Assembly (NCBI GenBank): GCA_016934935.1 | Contig: JAFGRW010000106.1 | Span: 124,001 to 188,000, forward strand | DNA length: 64,000 bases | Origin: Spirochaetota bacterium | Lineage (GTDB): Bacteria; Spirochaetota; UBA4802; JAFGJZ01 | Reading direction: 5' to 3' | In this document: piece after piece, positions 1-10,660 of the stretch | Layout: every line of letters starts with the position of its first letter | Numbering within the stretch: the first letter of the stretch is position 1 | Program-made: the position numbers and the translations under genes | The notes under the pieces: generated by a model | What the model saw: the letters and a program-made list of their open reading frames with translations, nothing else | Told to the model about the DNA's origin: nothing | Database searches by the model: none

Positions 1-2
1 AC

Positions 3-1694
3 AGACGACGTGACCATGGTGGAGTGATTTTTGTTGTTTTGCGTGACGTCAGCGGCCTTCTTCAGGTTGTGACCGACGAATCCACTTCACCCGAGCAACT
101 TGCTGTTGCCGATAAACTTCGAAACGAATTTTGTATAGCGGTTAAGGGTACTGTTCGCAAACGTGATGAAGCAAATATCAACCCGAATATAAAAAACGGA
201 GATATAGAAATTGTTGCAAAAAGCATAGTAATTCTTAACGAGTCTGAAGTTCCACCGTTCATGCTTGACAGCCGTGAGCACATTCATGAAGAAATCAGAC
301 TCAAACACCGTTACCTTGATCTTCGTCGGGAGGAGATGCAGAAAACAATGATTGCCCGGCACAAGATTATGCAAGCAACGCGAAGATTTCTTACGGCTAA
401 TAACTTCATAGAAATAGAGACACCGACTTTAAATAAATCTACACCGGAAGGGGCACGGGATTTTCTTGTCCCATCACGCCTTCATGAAGGGCATTTTTAT
501 GCTCTGCCACAGTCACCTCAGCTTTTCAAACAGATATTAATGGTTTCAGGATTCGACCGGTATTTTAACATTGTTAAATGCTTTCGGGACGAGGATTTAC
601 GTAATGACCGTCAACCTGAATTTACTCAAATTGATATGGAATTGTCATTTGTTAACCCAAAAATGATAATGAATATAATTGAAGGATTACTGAAAGATAT
701 CGTTTCGGCAGCTGTTGAAAGAAAAATCGAGACTCCTTTCCCGGTGATCAGTTATAAAGAGGCAATGGAGCGCTTTGGAAAGGATGCGCCGGATATGCGG
801 TTTGGTTTCGAACTAGTAGATGTATCCGGTATACTCAAGGATTCAGAGTTTAAAGTATTCGCGAATAATATTAAAAACAGCGGTATCATAAAAGCTCTTC
901 CAATTGATATGGGAGATAAAATTTCCCGAAAGATGATTGATGATTACACTGAATGGGTTAAGATTTTCCGAGCCGGTGGATTACCAAACTTCAGATATAA
1001 CAATGGCGCATTTGAAGGTGGTATCGCTAAATTTCTTTCTGATAGTGAAAAAGAAGCCTTGAAGAAAGAACTTAATCTTGATGGCAATACGGTGGTATTC
1101 TTCGGTTGCGATAAGAAAAAAATTGTAAATGATGCTCTGGGAAATCTTCGTCTGAAAATAGCAAAAGAGCTCGATATAATTGATCAATCACTTCTCTCCT
1201 TTGTCTGGGTTGTGGATTTTCCATTGTTTGAATATGATGAAGAAGATAAGCGATTTTACGCGGTTCATCATCCATTTACGGCTCCGGTCGCGTCTGACCT
1301 TGCCAAGCTGGATAATCTTAAACCAGAGGATGTAGAAGAAATAACTTCTGATGCTTACGATATTGTTCTTAACGGAAGTGAAATTGGTGGAGGATCTATA
1401 AGGATCAACAATATAGATCTTCAGAAAAAAATATTCACCCTTTTGGGAATATCTGAAGAGGAAGCCCGTGAAAAATTCTCGTTTCTGCTGGAAGCACTAA
1501 AATATGGTGCTCCGCCTCACGGAGGTCTAGCATTAGGGCTTGACCGTATTGTAATGCTTTTACTTAATCGCGAATCTATTCGTGATGTTATCGCATTCCC
1601 TAAAACACAGAAAGGCCAGTGCATGATGAGTGAGGCTCCTTCTCCGGTTGATAAAAAGCAGTTACGTGAACTTTCACTTAAGATTATCGAATAA
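3..1694 (+). CDS. aspS: Aspartyl-tRNA synthetase, 5' end truncated by window edge
   Basis: Class II aaRS motifs ([40 protein letters not shown]). The frame stays open upstream of the listed GTG ([15 protein letters not shown]), so the true start lies outside the window. Confidence 0.97.
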   Translation, partial: RRRDHGGVIFVVLRDVSGLLQVVTDESTSPEQLAVADKLRNEFCIAVKGTVRKRDEANINPNIKNGDIEIVAKSIVILNESEVPPFMLDSREHIHEEIRLKHRYLDLRREEMQKTMIARHKIMQATRRFLTANNFIEIETPTLNKSTPEGARDFLVPSRLHEGHFYALPQSPQLFKQILMVSGFDRYFNIVKCFRDEDLRNDRQPEFTQIDMELSFVNPKMIMNIIEGLLKDIVSAAVERKIETPFPVISYKEAMERFGKDAPDMRFGFELVDVSGILKDSEFKVFANNIKNSGIIKALPIDMGDKISRKMIDDYTEWVKIFRAGGLPNFRYNNGAFEGGIAKFLSDSEKEALKKELNLDGNTVVFFGCDKKKIVNDALGNLRLKIAKELDIIDQSLLSFVWVVDFPLFEYDEEDKRFYAVHHPFTAPVASDLAKLDNLKPEDVEEITSDAYDIVLNGSEIGGGSIRINNIDLQKKIFTLLGISEEEAREKFSFLLEALKYGAPPHGGLALGLDRIVMLLLNRESIRDVIAFPKTQKGQCMMSEAPSPVDKKQLRELSLKIIE

Positions 1695-2659
1695 TGTCTG
1701 ATTTTGTCTTTGAAACAGATAACCGTGCGTTATATCAAAAAATATGCGGTTTTAAGGATCAGAATCTTGTTTCAATAGGTAATGCTTTAATGACTAGGTT
1801 AACCCCCCGGGGAAATTCAATTATTATCTCGGGGTCTAAGGAACATTGCATTATTGCCGAAAAAATGCTTCATGTAATGTCAGACTACCTTGAGGACAAA
1901 CCTGAAAACTACGAATTTGACAGATATGATCTGAAATATCTTGTAACTCTCGCAAAAAGCGGTGAAAAAATTAATTTTGCCGCGATTAACCGGCTAAAAA
2001 TTTATATACCTGAATCAAAAAAAAGTGTTTACCCCAAGTCTCTTAATCAGATACACTATCTCAGTGAAATAGACAAAAAAGCCGTAACCTTTGCAATTGG
2101 GCCTGCTGGAACCGGAAAAACATATCTTGCGGTTGCCGCGGCATTAAAAGAGTATTATAATGGCAATATAAGGCGTATTGTTTTGACAAGACCGGCAGTT
2201 GAGGCAGGTGAAAGCCTGGGGTTTCTTCCCGGAGATCTTGTTCAGAAGATAAACCCTTATCTTAGGCCGCTATATGATGCACTTTTTGACCTTGTTTCGT
2301 TCGAAAAAATCGAAGTAATGATCGAAAAAAACATTATTGAGATTGCTCCCCTGGCGTATATGCGGGGGCGAACCCTTAATGACGCTTTTATAATACTTGA
2401 TGAAGCTCAAAATACTACAGCTTCACAAATGAAAATGTTTTTGACCAGACTTGGAAACAATTCTAAAATGGTAATCTCTGGTGATATTACCCAGATTGAT
2501 ATAGAAAAACCCAAGCGTTCCGGACTTCTGCTTGTAAGAAAAATACTACGGAAGGTAAATGATGTCAGCTTCGTAGAGTTCAACTCAGAGGATATCTGCC
2601 GGCATCCTGTTGTCGAACAGATAATCAATGCATATGACGAATTTTCCGGAGAACATTAA
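1694..2659 (+). CDS. phoH: PhoH family ATPase
   Basis: Walker A GPAGTGKTYLA, DEAQNTT Walker B, typical PhoH length; first gene of the phoH - 7TM-HD - ybeY cluster. Confidence 0.95.
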   Translation: MSDFVFETDNRALYQKICGFKDQNLVSIGNALMTRLTPRGNSIIISGSKEHCIIAEKMLHVMSDYLEDKPENYEFDRYDLKYLVTLAKSGEKINFAAINRLKIYIPESKKSVYPKSLNQIHYLSEIDKKAVTFAIGPAGTGKTYLAVAAALKEYYNGNIRRIVLTRPAVEAGESLGFLPGDLVQKINPYLRPLYDALFDLVSFEKIEVMIEKNIIEIAPLAYMRGRTLNDAFIILDEAQNTTASQMKMFLTRLGNNSKMVISGDITQIDIEKPKRSGLLLVRKILRKVNDVSFVEFNSEDICRHPVVEQIINAYDEFSGEH

Positions 2660-2668
2660 AATCTGATA

Positions 2669-4939
2669 ATGAAATCATTATTGACACGTTCTTTTATACA
2701 GTTCTTCTATACTTTCAAAGACAGAAATATGCGCTTATCTCTTCTATTTGTAGTTTTTCTTATCGCAATTACCACGATTTATCTTTCTATAAGTAAATTC
2801 GGCATTACCTATGAGTATCAAATAGGCGATATCGCTACAGAAAATATTCGTGTACCTTGGGATATCACATATCTTCAAAAGCAGGAGACTGAAACCGAGA
2901 TAGAAAGGGTTATGGCTGCGGTTCCGCTGGTTTTTGATATGAACCGCAGTATTCTGCTGGATCGCATACAGCATATTAATTCTATTTTTTCACAGATCGA
3001 TGCTGTTGTTAACAGTGCGGACGGAAAAGCTATCAATGAAGACAGTGTTAAACTCGCTATTGTAAGAGACGGAATATCAACTCCGGACAAGTATCCTGAT
3101 AATGTGCTTCTCGCTTTTATACGATTCAAAGATATAGAATCGTTGCGTATTACCTCGATTAGAATCATAAATGATATTTATGAACGTGGTATACTCGAAG
3201 AGGAGTACAGCAACCCTCTTAAAATTAATAATCGAAACACAGTAGTACGCACTATTGGCGAAAACAACGAATATGTCGAAGAGCGGCGTTCTCTTGATAC
3301 CCTGCATTCTTTAAATTCAATTACAAAGGGGCTTAATGCCTTATGCTCTGAATATACCAGCGCCTTTCCCAAAAATCAGCAATGGGCCATATATCTTATG
3401 GTTAAAGAAAACATAGTTCAAAATGTCAGATTCAACAGAGAAGAGACAAAACGAAGACTTCAGCAGGCTGCCGACGATGTCGCTCCTGTTACAGGCATGC
3501 TTAAGAAGGGGCAGGTTGTTGTCAGGGAAGGTGACTCTGTGACCTCAGACTCTTTGAGGTTAATAAGTATATTAAATAAATATACATCTAAATTTAACAT
3601 AAAATATGTTGCAGGGATAATTCTTTTCCAGATCATATTTTATTTTATACTAACGTTTTTTTTAAAAGACTATGACAGACTTATCTATTTCAATTCCAAA
3701 TCTATGGCCGTTGTTACGATACTTCTTTTTGCCTTTTTCACCTATTCGTTTATTGCAGCAAGAACTATAGATTACCTTAATACTAATATGGTGTTTTCTT
3801 TATATCTTCCAATAACTTTTGTTACCATGATTGTTACAATTCTGTTCTCTGTACCACTGGCAATGATAACGGGGATTTATATTCTTTTCTTTGTTATGAT
3901 GATTACAGGTGCTGATTTTTCTGATCTTGCCATAACATTCAGTTCGGGGTTTCTTGGAATTTTTGCAGTGAAGACAATAGAAAAAAGGGTGGATTTTTTA
4001 AAAACCGGACTCCTTATCGGCATAGCCAATACAATGATTGTTTCGGCACTGGTTTTTATGAACAATATAGCAGAGGAGCAGTTCCCGGGCAATATACGCC
4101 TCTCCTTAATTTCCGGCTTTGTTAATTGTATTATTGTAATGGGTATTTTTCCCATATTTGAACATTTCTTCGGTTTAACTACAAGGTTTAAGCTTTATGA
4201 GCTTACAGATTTAAATGCACCTATTTTCAGGGAGATGTTAATCAAGGCTCCAGGAACATATAATCACTCGATACTTGTGGCAAATATGGCAGAAGCAGCT
4301 TGTAAGAAAATCGGGGCAAATTCGTTACTGGCAAGAGTGGGAAGCTATTATCATGATATTGGGAAATTGAAAAATCCTCATATTTATATCGAGAATATGA
4401 ATACCAAAGGGGCAGTCAATTATGCTCCTCACGTTTACTGCAGAAAAATTATAAATCATGTTAAAGAGGGTGTGAAACTGGCGAAAGAGCACGAAATTCC
4501 TCAGGACGTTATCGCATTTATAGAAGAGCATCATGGCAATTCCGTTATGACATTTTTTTATCATGAAGCACTTGATATGGCAAACAAGAGTAAAAAGAAG
4601 AATAAACCGAATGTCGATATTGATGATTTCAGATACCCGGGGCCAAAACCCAAAACCAAGGAAACTGCTATAGTTATGCTGGCCGATGCCATAGAGGCTG
4701 CTTCAAGATCAGTTGTTAAGCCTACAGAAGAAAAGCTCGAACAGCTTGTTTATAAAATTATTTCCGGTCGTTTAAATGACGGATCTCTTGATGATGCAGA
4801 TCTGAACATGAAAGAGTTAAGCGCCGTAAGGGATGGTTTTGTCTCTGTTCTCGCGGGAATATTCCATACAAGGATGAAATATCCTGACCAAAAAAGTATA
4901 AAAAATCTGGAAAAAAAAGTTAACGAGCATAAGAAGTGA
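2669..4939 (+). CDS. 7TM-HD (PgpH/YqfF-type) HD-domain phosphohydrolase, putative c-di-AMP phosphodiesterase
   Basis: N-terminal extracellular region, multiple TM segments, C-terminal HD domain (HSILVANMAEAACKKIG...YYHDIGKLKNP); position between phoH and ybeY. Confidence 0.92.
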   Translation: MKSLLTRSFIQFFYTFKDRNMRLSLLFVVFLIAITTIYLSISKFGITYEYQIGDIATENIRVPWDITYLQKQETETEIERVMAAVPLVFDMNRSILLDRIQHINSIFSQIDAVVNSADGKAINEDSVKLAIVRDGISTPDKYPDNVLLAFIRFKDIESLRITSIRIINDIYERGILEEEYSNPLKINNRNTVVRTIGENNEYVEERRSLDTLHSLNSITKGLNALCSEYTSAFPKNQQWAIYLMVKENIVQNVRFNREETKRRLQQAADDVAPVTGMLKKGQVVVREGDSVTSDSLRLISILNKYTSKFNIKYVAGIILFQIIFYFILTFFLKDYDRLIYFNSKSMAVVTILLFAFFTYSFIAARTIDYLNTNMVFSLYLPITFVTMIVTILFSVPLAMITGIYILFFVMMITGADFSDLAITFSSGFLGIFAVKTIEKRVDFLKTGLLIGIANTMIVSALVFMNNIAEEQFPGNIRLSLISGFVNCIIVMGIFPIFEHFFGLTTRFKLYELTDLNAPIFREMLIKAPGTYNHSILVANMAEAACKKIGANSLLARVGSYYHDIGKLKNPHIYIENMNTKGAVNYAPHVYCRKIINHVKEGVKLAKEHEIPQDVIAFIEEHHGNSVMTFFYHEALDMANKSKKKNKPNVDIDDFRYPGPKPKTKETAIVMLADAIEAASRSVVKPTEEKLEQLVYKIISGRLNDGSLDDADLNMKELSAVRDGFVSVLAGIFHTRMKYPDQKSIKNLEKKVNEHKK

Positions 4940-5400
4940 TGAATTTGTGCCAGATAGAAATCATGGATAATATTACGATTCCTTTTAATGGTATTGATGA
5001 TAGTTATATCAGTGAAGTTTCCGTTAAAATCATGGATATTCTGGAACTTAAAAATTGCGTTATAACTGTTATTCTCTGTAATAATTTGGAGATACAGAAA
5101 ATAAATTGTAACTATCGATTCAAAGATTATCCTACCGATGTTATATCATTTGCATACCGCGAAGAATCATTTCCCGGTGAAGACGACAGTGATTCTTCAG
5201 AGATGCTCGGTGATATTTTTTTGTCGCTTGAAAAGGCTTTGGAACAGTCAAAAGAGCTTGCCCACGATTTACAAACCGAAATTACAAGGCTTATGGTTCA
5301 CTCAATACTGCATCTTATTGGATACGATCATGAAACCGGATCAGATGACGAACAAATCATGTTCAAAAAAGAGGATGAGGTTATAGAAAAGCTTATCTGA
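4936..5400 (+). CDS. ybeY: Endoribonuclease YbeY
   Basis: HSILHLIGYDH metal motif; LNxxYRxKDYPTDVISF motif; synteny. Confidence 0.95.
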   Translation: MMNLCQIEIMDNITIPFNGIDDSYISEVSVKIMDILELKNCVITVILCNNLEIQKINCNYRFKDYPTDVISFAYREESFPGEDDSDSSEMLGDIFLSLEKALEQSKELAHDLQTEITRLMVHSILHLIGYDHETGSDDEQIMFKKEDEVIEKLI

Positions 5401-5435
5401 TTTTTTGAATATTGAACCTGTATTTTTCTAAATAT

Positions 5436-7181
5436 TTACAAAGAATCAATTCTGTTTTGAATAAATTGCATAATGTTGCAAACCGAGTTTTCAGCACTTT
5501 CTTTTGAATAACTTATATCATTTTCTGTTGTCTTAGTAACCGCTGATATGTAAAACTTTATTTTAGGTTCAGTGCCGGATGGACGAATGGCGAAAGAGGA
5601 TCCGTCAGTATAATGATATTGAAGTACGTCAGATACAGGGAAGCCATTTAGGGTCGAGCTTTTACCGGTAATTATGTTGGTCTCAGTTTGTTTATGATAA
5701 TCCTTAACAGTTTCAAGATCCTTGCCGTCGACCTGATATGGGGGATCATTTCTGAAATTTTCCATAATCGTTTTTATTTTTCCTGCTCCATCTGCTCCTT
5801 CTAATACTATATAACGCATCTGTTCACAGTAATATCCATGTTTCAAATAAATCTGATTAAGACGATCAAGAAGGTTTAAACCTTTCAGTCTGTATTTTTC
5901 CGCCATTTCGCATACAAGAAGAGTGGAAGAAACGGCATCTTTATCTCTGACATAATCTATTGCAAGATAACCGTAGCTTTCTTCGCAACCGAAAACAAAA
6001 TTATCATTATGGCTGTGCTCAAAATCACGCATCAGGGCTCCGATCCATTTAAAGCCCGTTAAAACATCATATATTTTCACTGAATAAAAATCACAAACTG
6101 CTCTAAGTAGTTCAGTTGTAATGATAGTTTTTATTATAGCTGTCTTACCATCTATTTTGTTTTGTTCATATAAATTTGCAAGAATATAGTCACACAAAAG
6201 AACTGCAAGCTGATTTCCACTTAACAGCACATATTCTTCATTCTGTTTCACTCCAACACCAATTCTGTCTGCATCAGGATCAGTTGCCAGTATTATATCC
6301 GCGTTAAAAGCCTTTCCGTCTCTGATCGCAAGACTCATTGCCTCTTTCTCTTCCGGGTTGGGGTATCTGACTGTTGGAAAATTCCCGTCTGGTTTTTCCT
6401 GTTCATTGACAATGTGAACATTCATGAATCCGGCATTTGAAAGCAGTTCCGGTATAATTGTGATTCCGCTTCCATGAATTGGTGAATAGACAATATTGAT
6501 TTTTTTCTCTTCCGGTTTTGAGAGTGATTCAATTACTCTCTGCTTATATTCTTTACGAATATCATCTCCAATAATATTAATATGTTTGTTATCTATAGAG
6601 TGAGAAAAATCGGCTCGTTTTATTGATTCGATGCTGTCAATTTTTGATATTTCGCTAATTATATCACTGTCCTGTGGAGGAACAATCTGGCAACCGTCAC
6701 TGCTGTACACTTTATATCCATTGTACTCGGGCGGATTGTGGCTTGCGGTAATTACAACTCCAGCGGCAGCCGAGAGACTGCGTATGGCAAATGAACAGAG
6801 TGGAACTGGTGTAAGTTTGTCAAATAGGTAAGACTTAATGCCGTTTCCGGCAAGTACTGATGCGGTTTCTTCGGCGAATTCTTTGGAATAGTTACGTGAA
6901 TCATAGGCAATAACCACTCCCATATCGGCCAGATTGTTTTTTAAAAGGTAAACTGCAAGTCCCTGTGTCGCTAGACCAACTGTGTAGCGATTCATCCTGT
7001 TGCTTCCGGCACCGATTTTACCCCTTAAACCTCCTGTACCGAAGCTAAGATTACGATAGAACCTGTCTTCAAGTTCTTTTAGGTTATTATCTGATAATAA
7101 TATTTCTATCTCTTTTCGAGTTTCATTGTCATAGGGGCTTTTAGTCCAGGCAATAGCCTTGCTTGATATGTTTTCTTTCAT
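5436..7181 (-). CDS. Phospho-sugar mutase (phosphoglucomutase/phosphomannomutase family)
   Basis: TASHNPPEYNGYK active-site serine loop, DPDADRIG metal loop, GFKWIG, RPSGTEPKIKFY phosphate loop. Confidence 0.95.
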   Translation of the reverse strand: MKENISSKAIAWTKSPYDNETRKEIEILLSDNNLKELEDRFYRNLSFGTGGLRGKIGAGSNRMNRYTVGLATQGLAVYLLKNNLADMGVVIAYDSRNYSKEFAEETASVLAGNGIKSYLFDKLTPVPLCSFAIRSLSAAAGVVITASHNPPEYNGYKVYSSDGCQIVPPQDSDIISEISKIDSIESIKRADFSHSIDNKHINIIGDDIRKEYKQRVIESLSKPEEKKINIVYSPIHGSGITIIPELLSNAGFMNVHIVNEQEKPDGNFPTVRYPNPEEKEAMSLAIRDGKAFNADIILATDPDADRIGVGVKQNEEYVLLSGNQLAVLLCDYILANLYEQNKIDGKTAIIKTIITTELLRAVCDFYSVKIYDVLTGFKWIGALMRDFEHSHNDNFVFGCEESYGYLAIDYVRDKDAVSSTLLVCEMAEKYRLKGLNLLDRLNQIYLKHGYYCEQMRYIVLEGADGAGKIKTIMENFRNDPPYQVDGKDLETVKDYHKQTETNIITGKSSTLNGFPVSDVLQYHYTDGSSFAIRPSGTEPKIKFYISAVTKTTENDISYSKESAENSVCNIMQFIQNRIDSL

Positions 7182-7348
7182 TGTCTACCGTTTAATTACT
7201 GGTCTTTTTGTCGAAATAATATGGTTAGAAAAATTGACAGACCCATTATTAATCATTGTTTTATCAAGGCTGTCAAATAGAAAACATTAGTTGACTCATT
7301 TGTCCATAGTGCAAGAATAATTTGTTAAGATAAAAGAGAATCGACACC

Positions 7349-8746
7349 TTGGAGAACTACATGGGTATTAATAATCCCGTAGCATGTGAAAAACTGAAGG
7401 TCTTTTTTGATAAATATTGTGACGGAGCTTCAGGAAAATCATTTTTAATCGCAATTTCCGGCGGAAAAGACAGTATGGTTTTGGCACATCTCATGTTGGA
7501 TATACGCAAAAAAGTCGACTGTGAGCTTCATGCTTTCCATCTGGATCACAATACGCGCAATGGTGAATCTGAAAAAGACGCAATATTTGTACAAGGGTAT
7601 TGTGATGAAAATAGAATTACATACCATGGGGAAAAACATGTTTTTAATAACAGCTCGAATTTTGAAGAACAAGCCCGAATCGTAAGATATAATTGTATAG
7701 AAAAATTGCTGGAAAAATACAAAATTGATTTCGCGCTTACTGCGCATACTTTATCAGATTCCATTGAAACTGTTTTAATGCGTATATTCAGGGGAACTTC
7801 TGTTCATGGTTTGCAGGGAATACCGGTGAAGCGTAAAAGATATCTTAGACCGCTTCTCCATTATAACACTGATGAGATAATGGATTATGCTGACAGAAAC
7901 CATATTGTTTACCGTCATGATTACTCAAATGAAGCATGTGATTACGACCGCAATTTTATAAGAAACAGAGTTATTCCTCTCATCGAGACGCGATTTCCCC
8001 TTGAAAGTTCTGTTAAAGGACTTATTTCAAGCGCGGTTGATACTTCTGATCTTATAATTAAAGCAATAAAGAGAGATATTGAATATCGTTATGAAAATGA
8101 TTCAGTTGTTCTTAAAAAGTTTAACGGTATGGATGATCTATCTCAATTTAAACATACCTTTGCATTTCTGATTAGAGATGTTTTAAACATGAAAATAACT
8201 TCTTCTCTCTTGTCTGAACTATACCGTAATTATATTGTTAATAAGACACATCTTACAATTTATAAAAATAATGAATTAGAGATAAAAAAAACATTATTGA
8301 ATAATGAGCCGGTAATCATTTTTAGTAAGGGTTTTAATAATAGTTCAGAAATTCGACCTTCGGTCGTATCCGCAAAAATAATTAACAGATTTTCAGTTTG
8401 TTATTCTAACAAAGATTATTTTGTACGTTTGTGTGATTATGATCAAAACAAAGAGGTGGAAGATGGTGTTGTGCTGGCCTTTAATAATCAAAAAGAACTG
8501 ATTTTAAGACCCCGTATCCCTGGAGACAGGATATGTCACAATAAAATGACTGTTAAGCTTAAGAAAATTTGTATAAATCTCAAGATGTCGGCTGAACAGA
8601 AAAACCGGGTGATTGTCGTAACACTTGATAATAAGGTTGCCGCCTTCATATTTGACCCTTATCTTGATAATTATATGATTGATGACTCATTTTTAACTTT
8701 TGATAAAACTAAAAAAATACTTGCCATCAACTGTCGGCAAAAATAG
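7349..8746 (+). CDS. tilS: tRNA(Ile)-lysidine synthetase
   Basis: SGGKDSMVLAH PP-loop, HLDHNTR, ALTAHTLSDSIETVLMRIFRGT. Confidence 0.94.
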   Translation: MENYMGINNPVACEKLKVFFDKYCDGASGKSFLIAISGGKDSMVLAHLMLDIRKKVDCELHAFHLDHNTRNGESEKDAIFVQGYCDENRITYHGEKHVFNNSSNFEEQARIVRYNCIEKLLEKYKIDFALTAHTLSDSIETVLMRIFRGTSVHGLQGIPVKRKRYLRPLLHYNTDEIMDYADRNHIVYRHDYSNEACDYDRNFIRNRVIPLIETRFPLESSVKGLISSAVDTSDLIIKAIKRDIEYRYENDSVVLKKFNGMDDLSQFKHTFAFLIRDVLNMKITSSLLSELYRNYIVNKTHLTIYKNNELEIKKTLLNNEPVIIFSKGFNNSSEIRPSVVSAKIINRFSVCYSNKDYFVRLCDYDQNKEVEDGVVLAFNNQKELILRPRIPGDRICHNKMTVKLKKICINLKMSAEQKNRVIVVTLDNKVAAFIFDPYLDNYMIDDSFLTFDKTKKILAINCRQK

Positions 8747-8827
8747 AAGTAAAGCTTTAGCGTCACTTTTCTCTGTTTTTTTTAAAAAAAGGGATATATT
8801 GACATTATAATCACTCAGGAGTTATTA

Positions 8828-10651
8828 ATGAATAATACTGTCAAACAGCTGTCTCTGGTCGCAATCATTATTCTTCTTGGCTATTTTATATATACGCAGG
8901 TATCTACCATAAAAACTGATGTCGCCAAGGTACCTTATTCCCAGTTTATAGAAAGGCTCAATGATAATTCTGTACTATCGGCAAAGATATTTCAGAATAA
9001 TACAATTAAGGGTAAATATATTTCCAATGGAAAAGAGCTGGAGTACGAAACAATAATTCCCTATCAGGATCCATATATTGTGCAAGATCTGCTTAAGCAA
9101 GGTGTTGAGCTTGAGGGACAGGCTCCAGACGAAAATCAGTTTCTGAAATCCATTCTTGGTTTTTTGCCATGGCTATTGTTTATCGGTTTTTTCTGGTTTA
9201 TCATGATGCGTCAGGTTCAGTCTACTGGAAACAAGGCTATGTCTTTTGGCAAGAGCAGAGCCAAGTTAAATGCAGAAACAACTAAAAAGGTTACCTTCGA
9301 AGATGTTGCGGGTGTTGAAGAGGCAAAAGATGAACTATCTGAAGTAGTTGATTTTCTGAAAACTCCCGAAAAATTCAGCAAAATCGGCGCACGAATTCCT
9401 AAAGGTATTCTGCTGATGGGCCCTCCGGGAACAGGTAAAACTCTTCTTGCACGAGCAATTGCCGGTGAAGCTGGTGTAAAATTTTTCTCTATTTCAGGTT
9501 CGGATTTTGTAGAGATGTTTGTTGGCGTTGGAGCTTCGCGTGTTCGTGATCTTTTTGAACAGGGAAAAAAGAATGCTCCGTGTATTATTTTTGTGGATGA
9601 AATTGACGCTGTGGGCAGGCTGCGTGGTGCTGGTCTTGGCGGAGGTCATGATGAAAGGGAGCAGACCCTTAACCAGCTGCTTGTCGAAATGGACGGTTTT
9701 GAATCTAATGAAGGTGTAATTATTGTAGCAGCTACAAACAGGCCGGATGTTCTTGACCCGGCACTATTGAGACCAGGGCGGTTCGATCGTCAGGTCGTTG
9801 TAGATGTGCCGGATATACGCGGGCGTGAAAAGATTCTGGCAGTACATTCTAGAAATATTCCTATGGAAAAAGATGTTGATCTGAAAACAATAGCTAAAGG
9901 TACGCCCGGTTTTACAGGAGCAGATCTGGCAAATCTTGTGAACGAAGGGGCGCTTGTGGCAGCGCGTAACGATAAGACCCGTGTCGGCATGCACGAGCTT
10001 GAAGAGGCTAAAGACAAGGTATTAATGGGTCCTGAGCGCAAATCAATGATTCTTTCTGACGAGGAAAAACGAATTACGGCCTATCATGAGGCTGGGCATG
10101 CCTTAATTGGTCATCATTTGATGAAGCAGGATACAATACATAAGGTAACAATCATTCCACGCGGACGTGCTTTGGGTTTAACAATGCATTTGCCTGAAGA
10201 AGAGAAGCATAATTATACACGTCAATACTGGCTGAATATGATCTCTTTTCTTTTTGGAGGACATGTCGCCGAAAAACTTGTTTTTAACGAAACAACTACT
10301 GGATCGAGTAACGATATAGAGCGCGCGACAACCATCGCCAGGCGCATGATATGTGAGTGGGGTATGAGCGACCGTTTTGGGCCAATGGCTATGGGAAAAC
10401 GAAATGATCAACCGTTTATAGGTCGTGATATGGGCCATGACAGGGATTACAGTGAAGCTACTGCTCAAGCAATTGATGAAGAGGTTCTTAAAATTCTTCA
10501 GGAGCGCGAAAAAGAGGCTACAAGGGTTATTGAAACTGAAAAAGTGGTTTTTGAAAAAATGGCAGAGTATCTTATTGAAAGAGAGACTCTTAATTCACAG
10601 GAACTTAAACTAATTTTTGACGGAGAATCTTTACCTCCTCTGGACGAATAA
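8828..10651 (+). CDS. ftsH: ATP-dependent zinc metalloprotease FtsH
   Basis: AAA+ Walker [17 protein letters not shown] zinc motif, two N-terminal TM segments; CAGGAG Shine-Dalgarno. Confidence 0.98.
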   Translation: MNNTVKQLSLVAIIILLGYFIYTQVSTIKTDVAKVPYSQFIERLNDNSVLSAKIFQNNTIKGKYISNGKELEYETIIPYQDPYIVQDLLKQGVELEGQAPDENQFLKSILGFLPWLLFIGFFWFIMMRQVQSTGNKAMSFGKSRAKLNAETTKKVTFEDVAGVEEAKDELSEVVDFLKTPEKFSKIGARIPKGILLMGPPGTGKTLLARAIAGEAGVKFFSISGSDFVEMFVGVGASRVRDLFEQGKKNAPCIIFVDEIDAVGRLRGAGLGGGHDEREQTLNQLLVEMDGFESNEGVIIVAATNRPDVLDPALLRPGRFDRQVVVDVPDIRGREKILAVHSRNIPMEKDVDLKTIAKGTPGFTGADLANLVNEGALVAARNDKTRVGMHELEEAKDKVLMGPERKSMILSDEEKRITAYHEAGHALIGHHLMKQDTIHKVTIIPRGRALGLTMHLPEEEKHNYTRQYWLNMISFLFGGHVAEKLVFNETTTGSSNDIERATTIARRMICEWGMSDRFGPMAMGKRNDQPFIGRDMGHDRDYSEATAQAIDEEVLKILQEREKEATRVIETEKVVFEKMAEYLIERETLNSQELKLIFDGESLPPLDE

Positions 10652-10660
10652 ACGGGATAA

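Noticed and set aside
7234-7276. TTGACAG ... CTGTCAA inverted repeat between the phosphomutase gene and tilS
   Set aside because: Most simply two face-to-face -35-like hexamers of divergent promoters; -10 elements are ambiguous, so not called as an operator.
8783-8811. TATAAT at 8806 upstream of ftsH as a promoter
   Set aside because: No acceptable -35 at 16-18 nt, and the implied transcription start would fall inside the Shine-Dalgarno (8815-8820).
9519-10613. Several antisense and alternative-frame ORFs within ftsH
   Set aside because: Shadow ORFs inside a strongly conserved CDS. The same reasoning applies to most short ORFs in the track overlapping longer recognisable genes.
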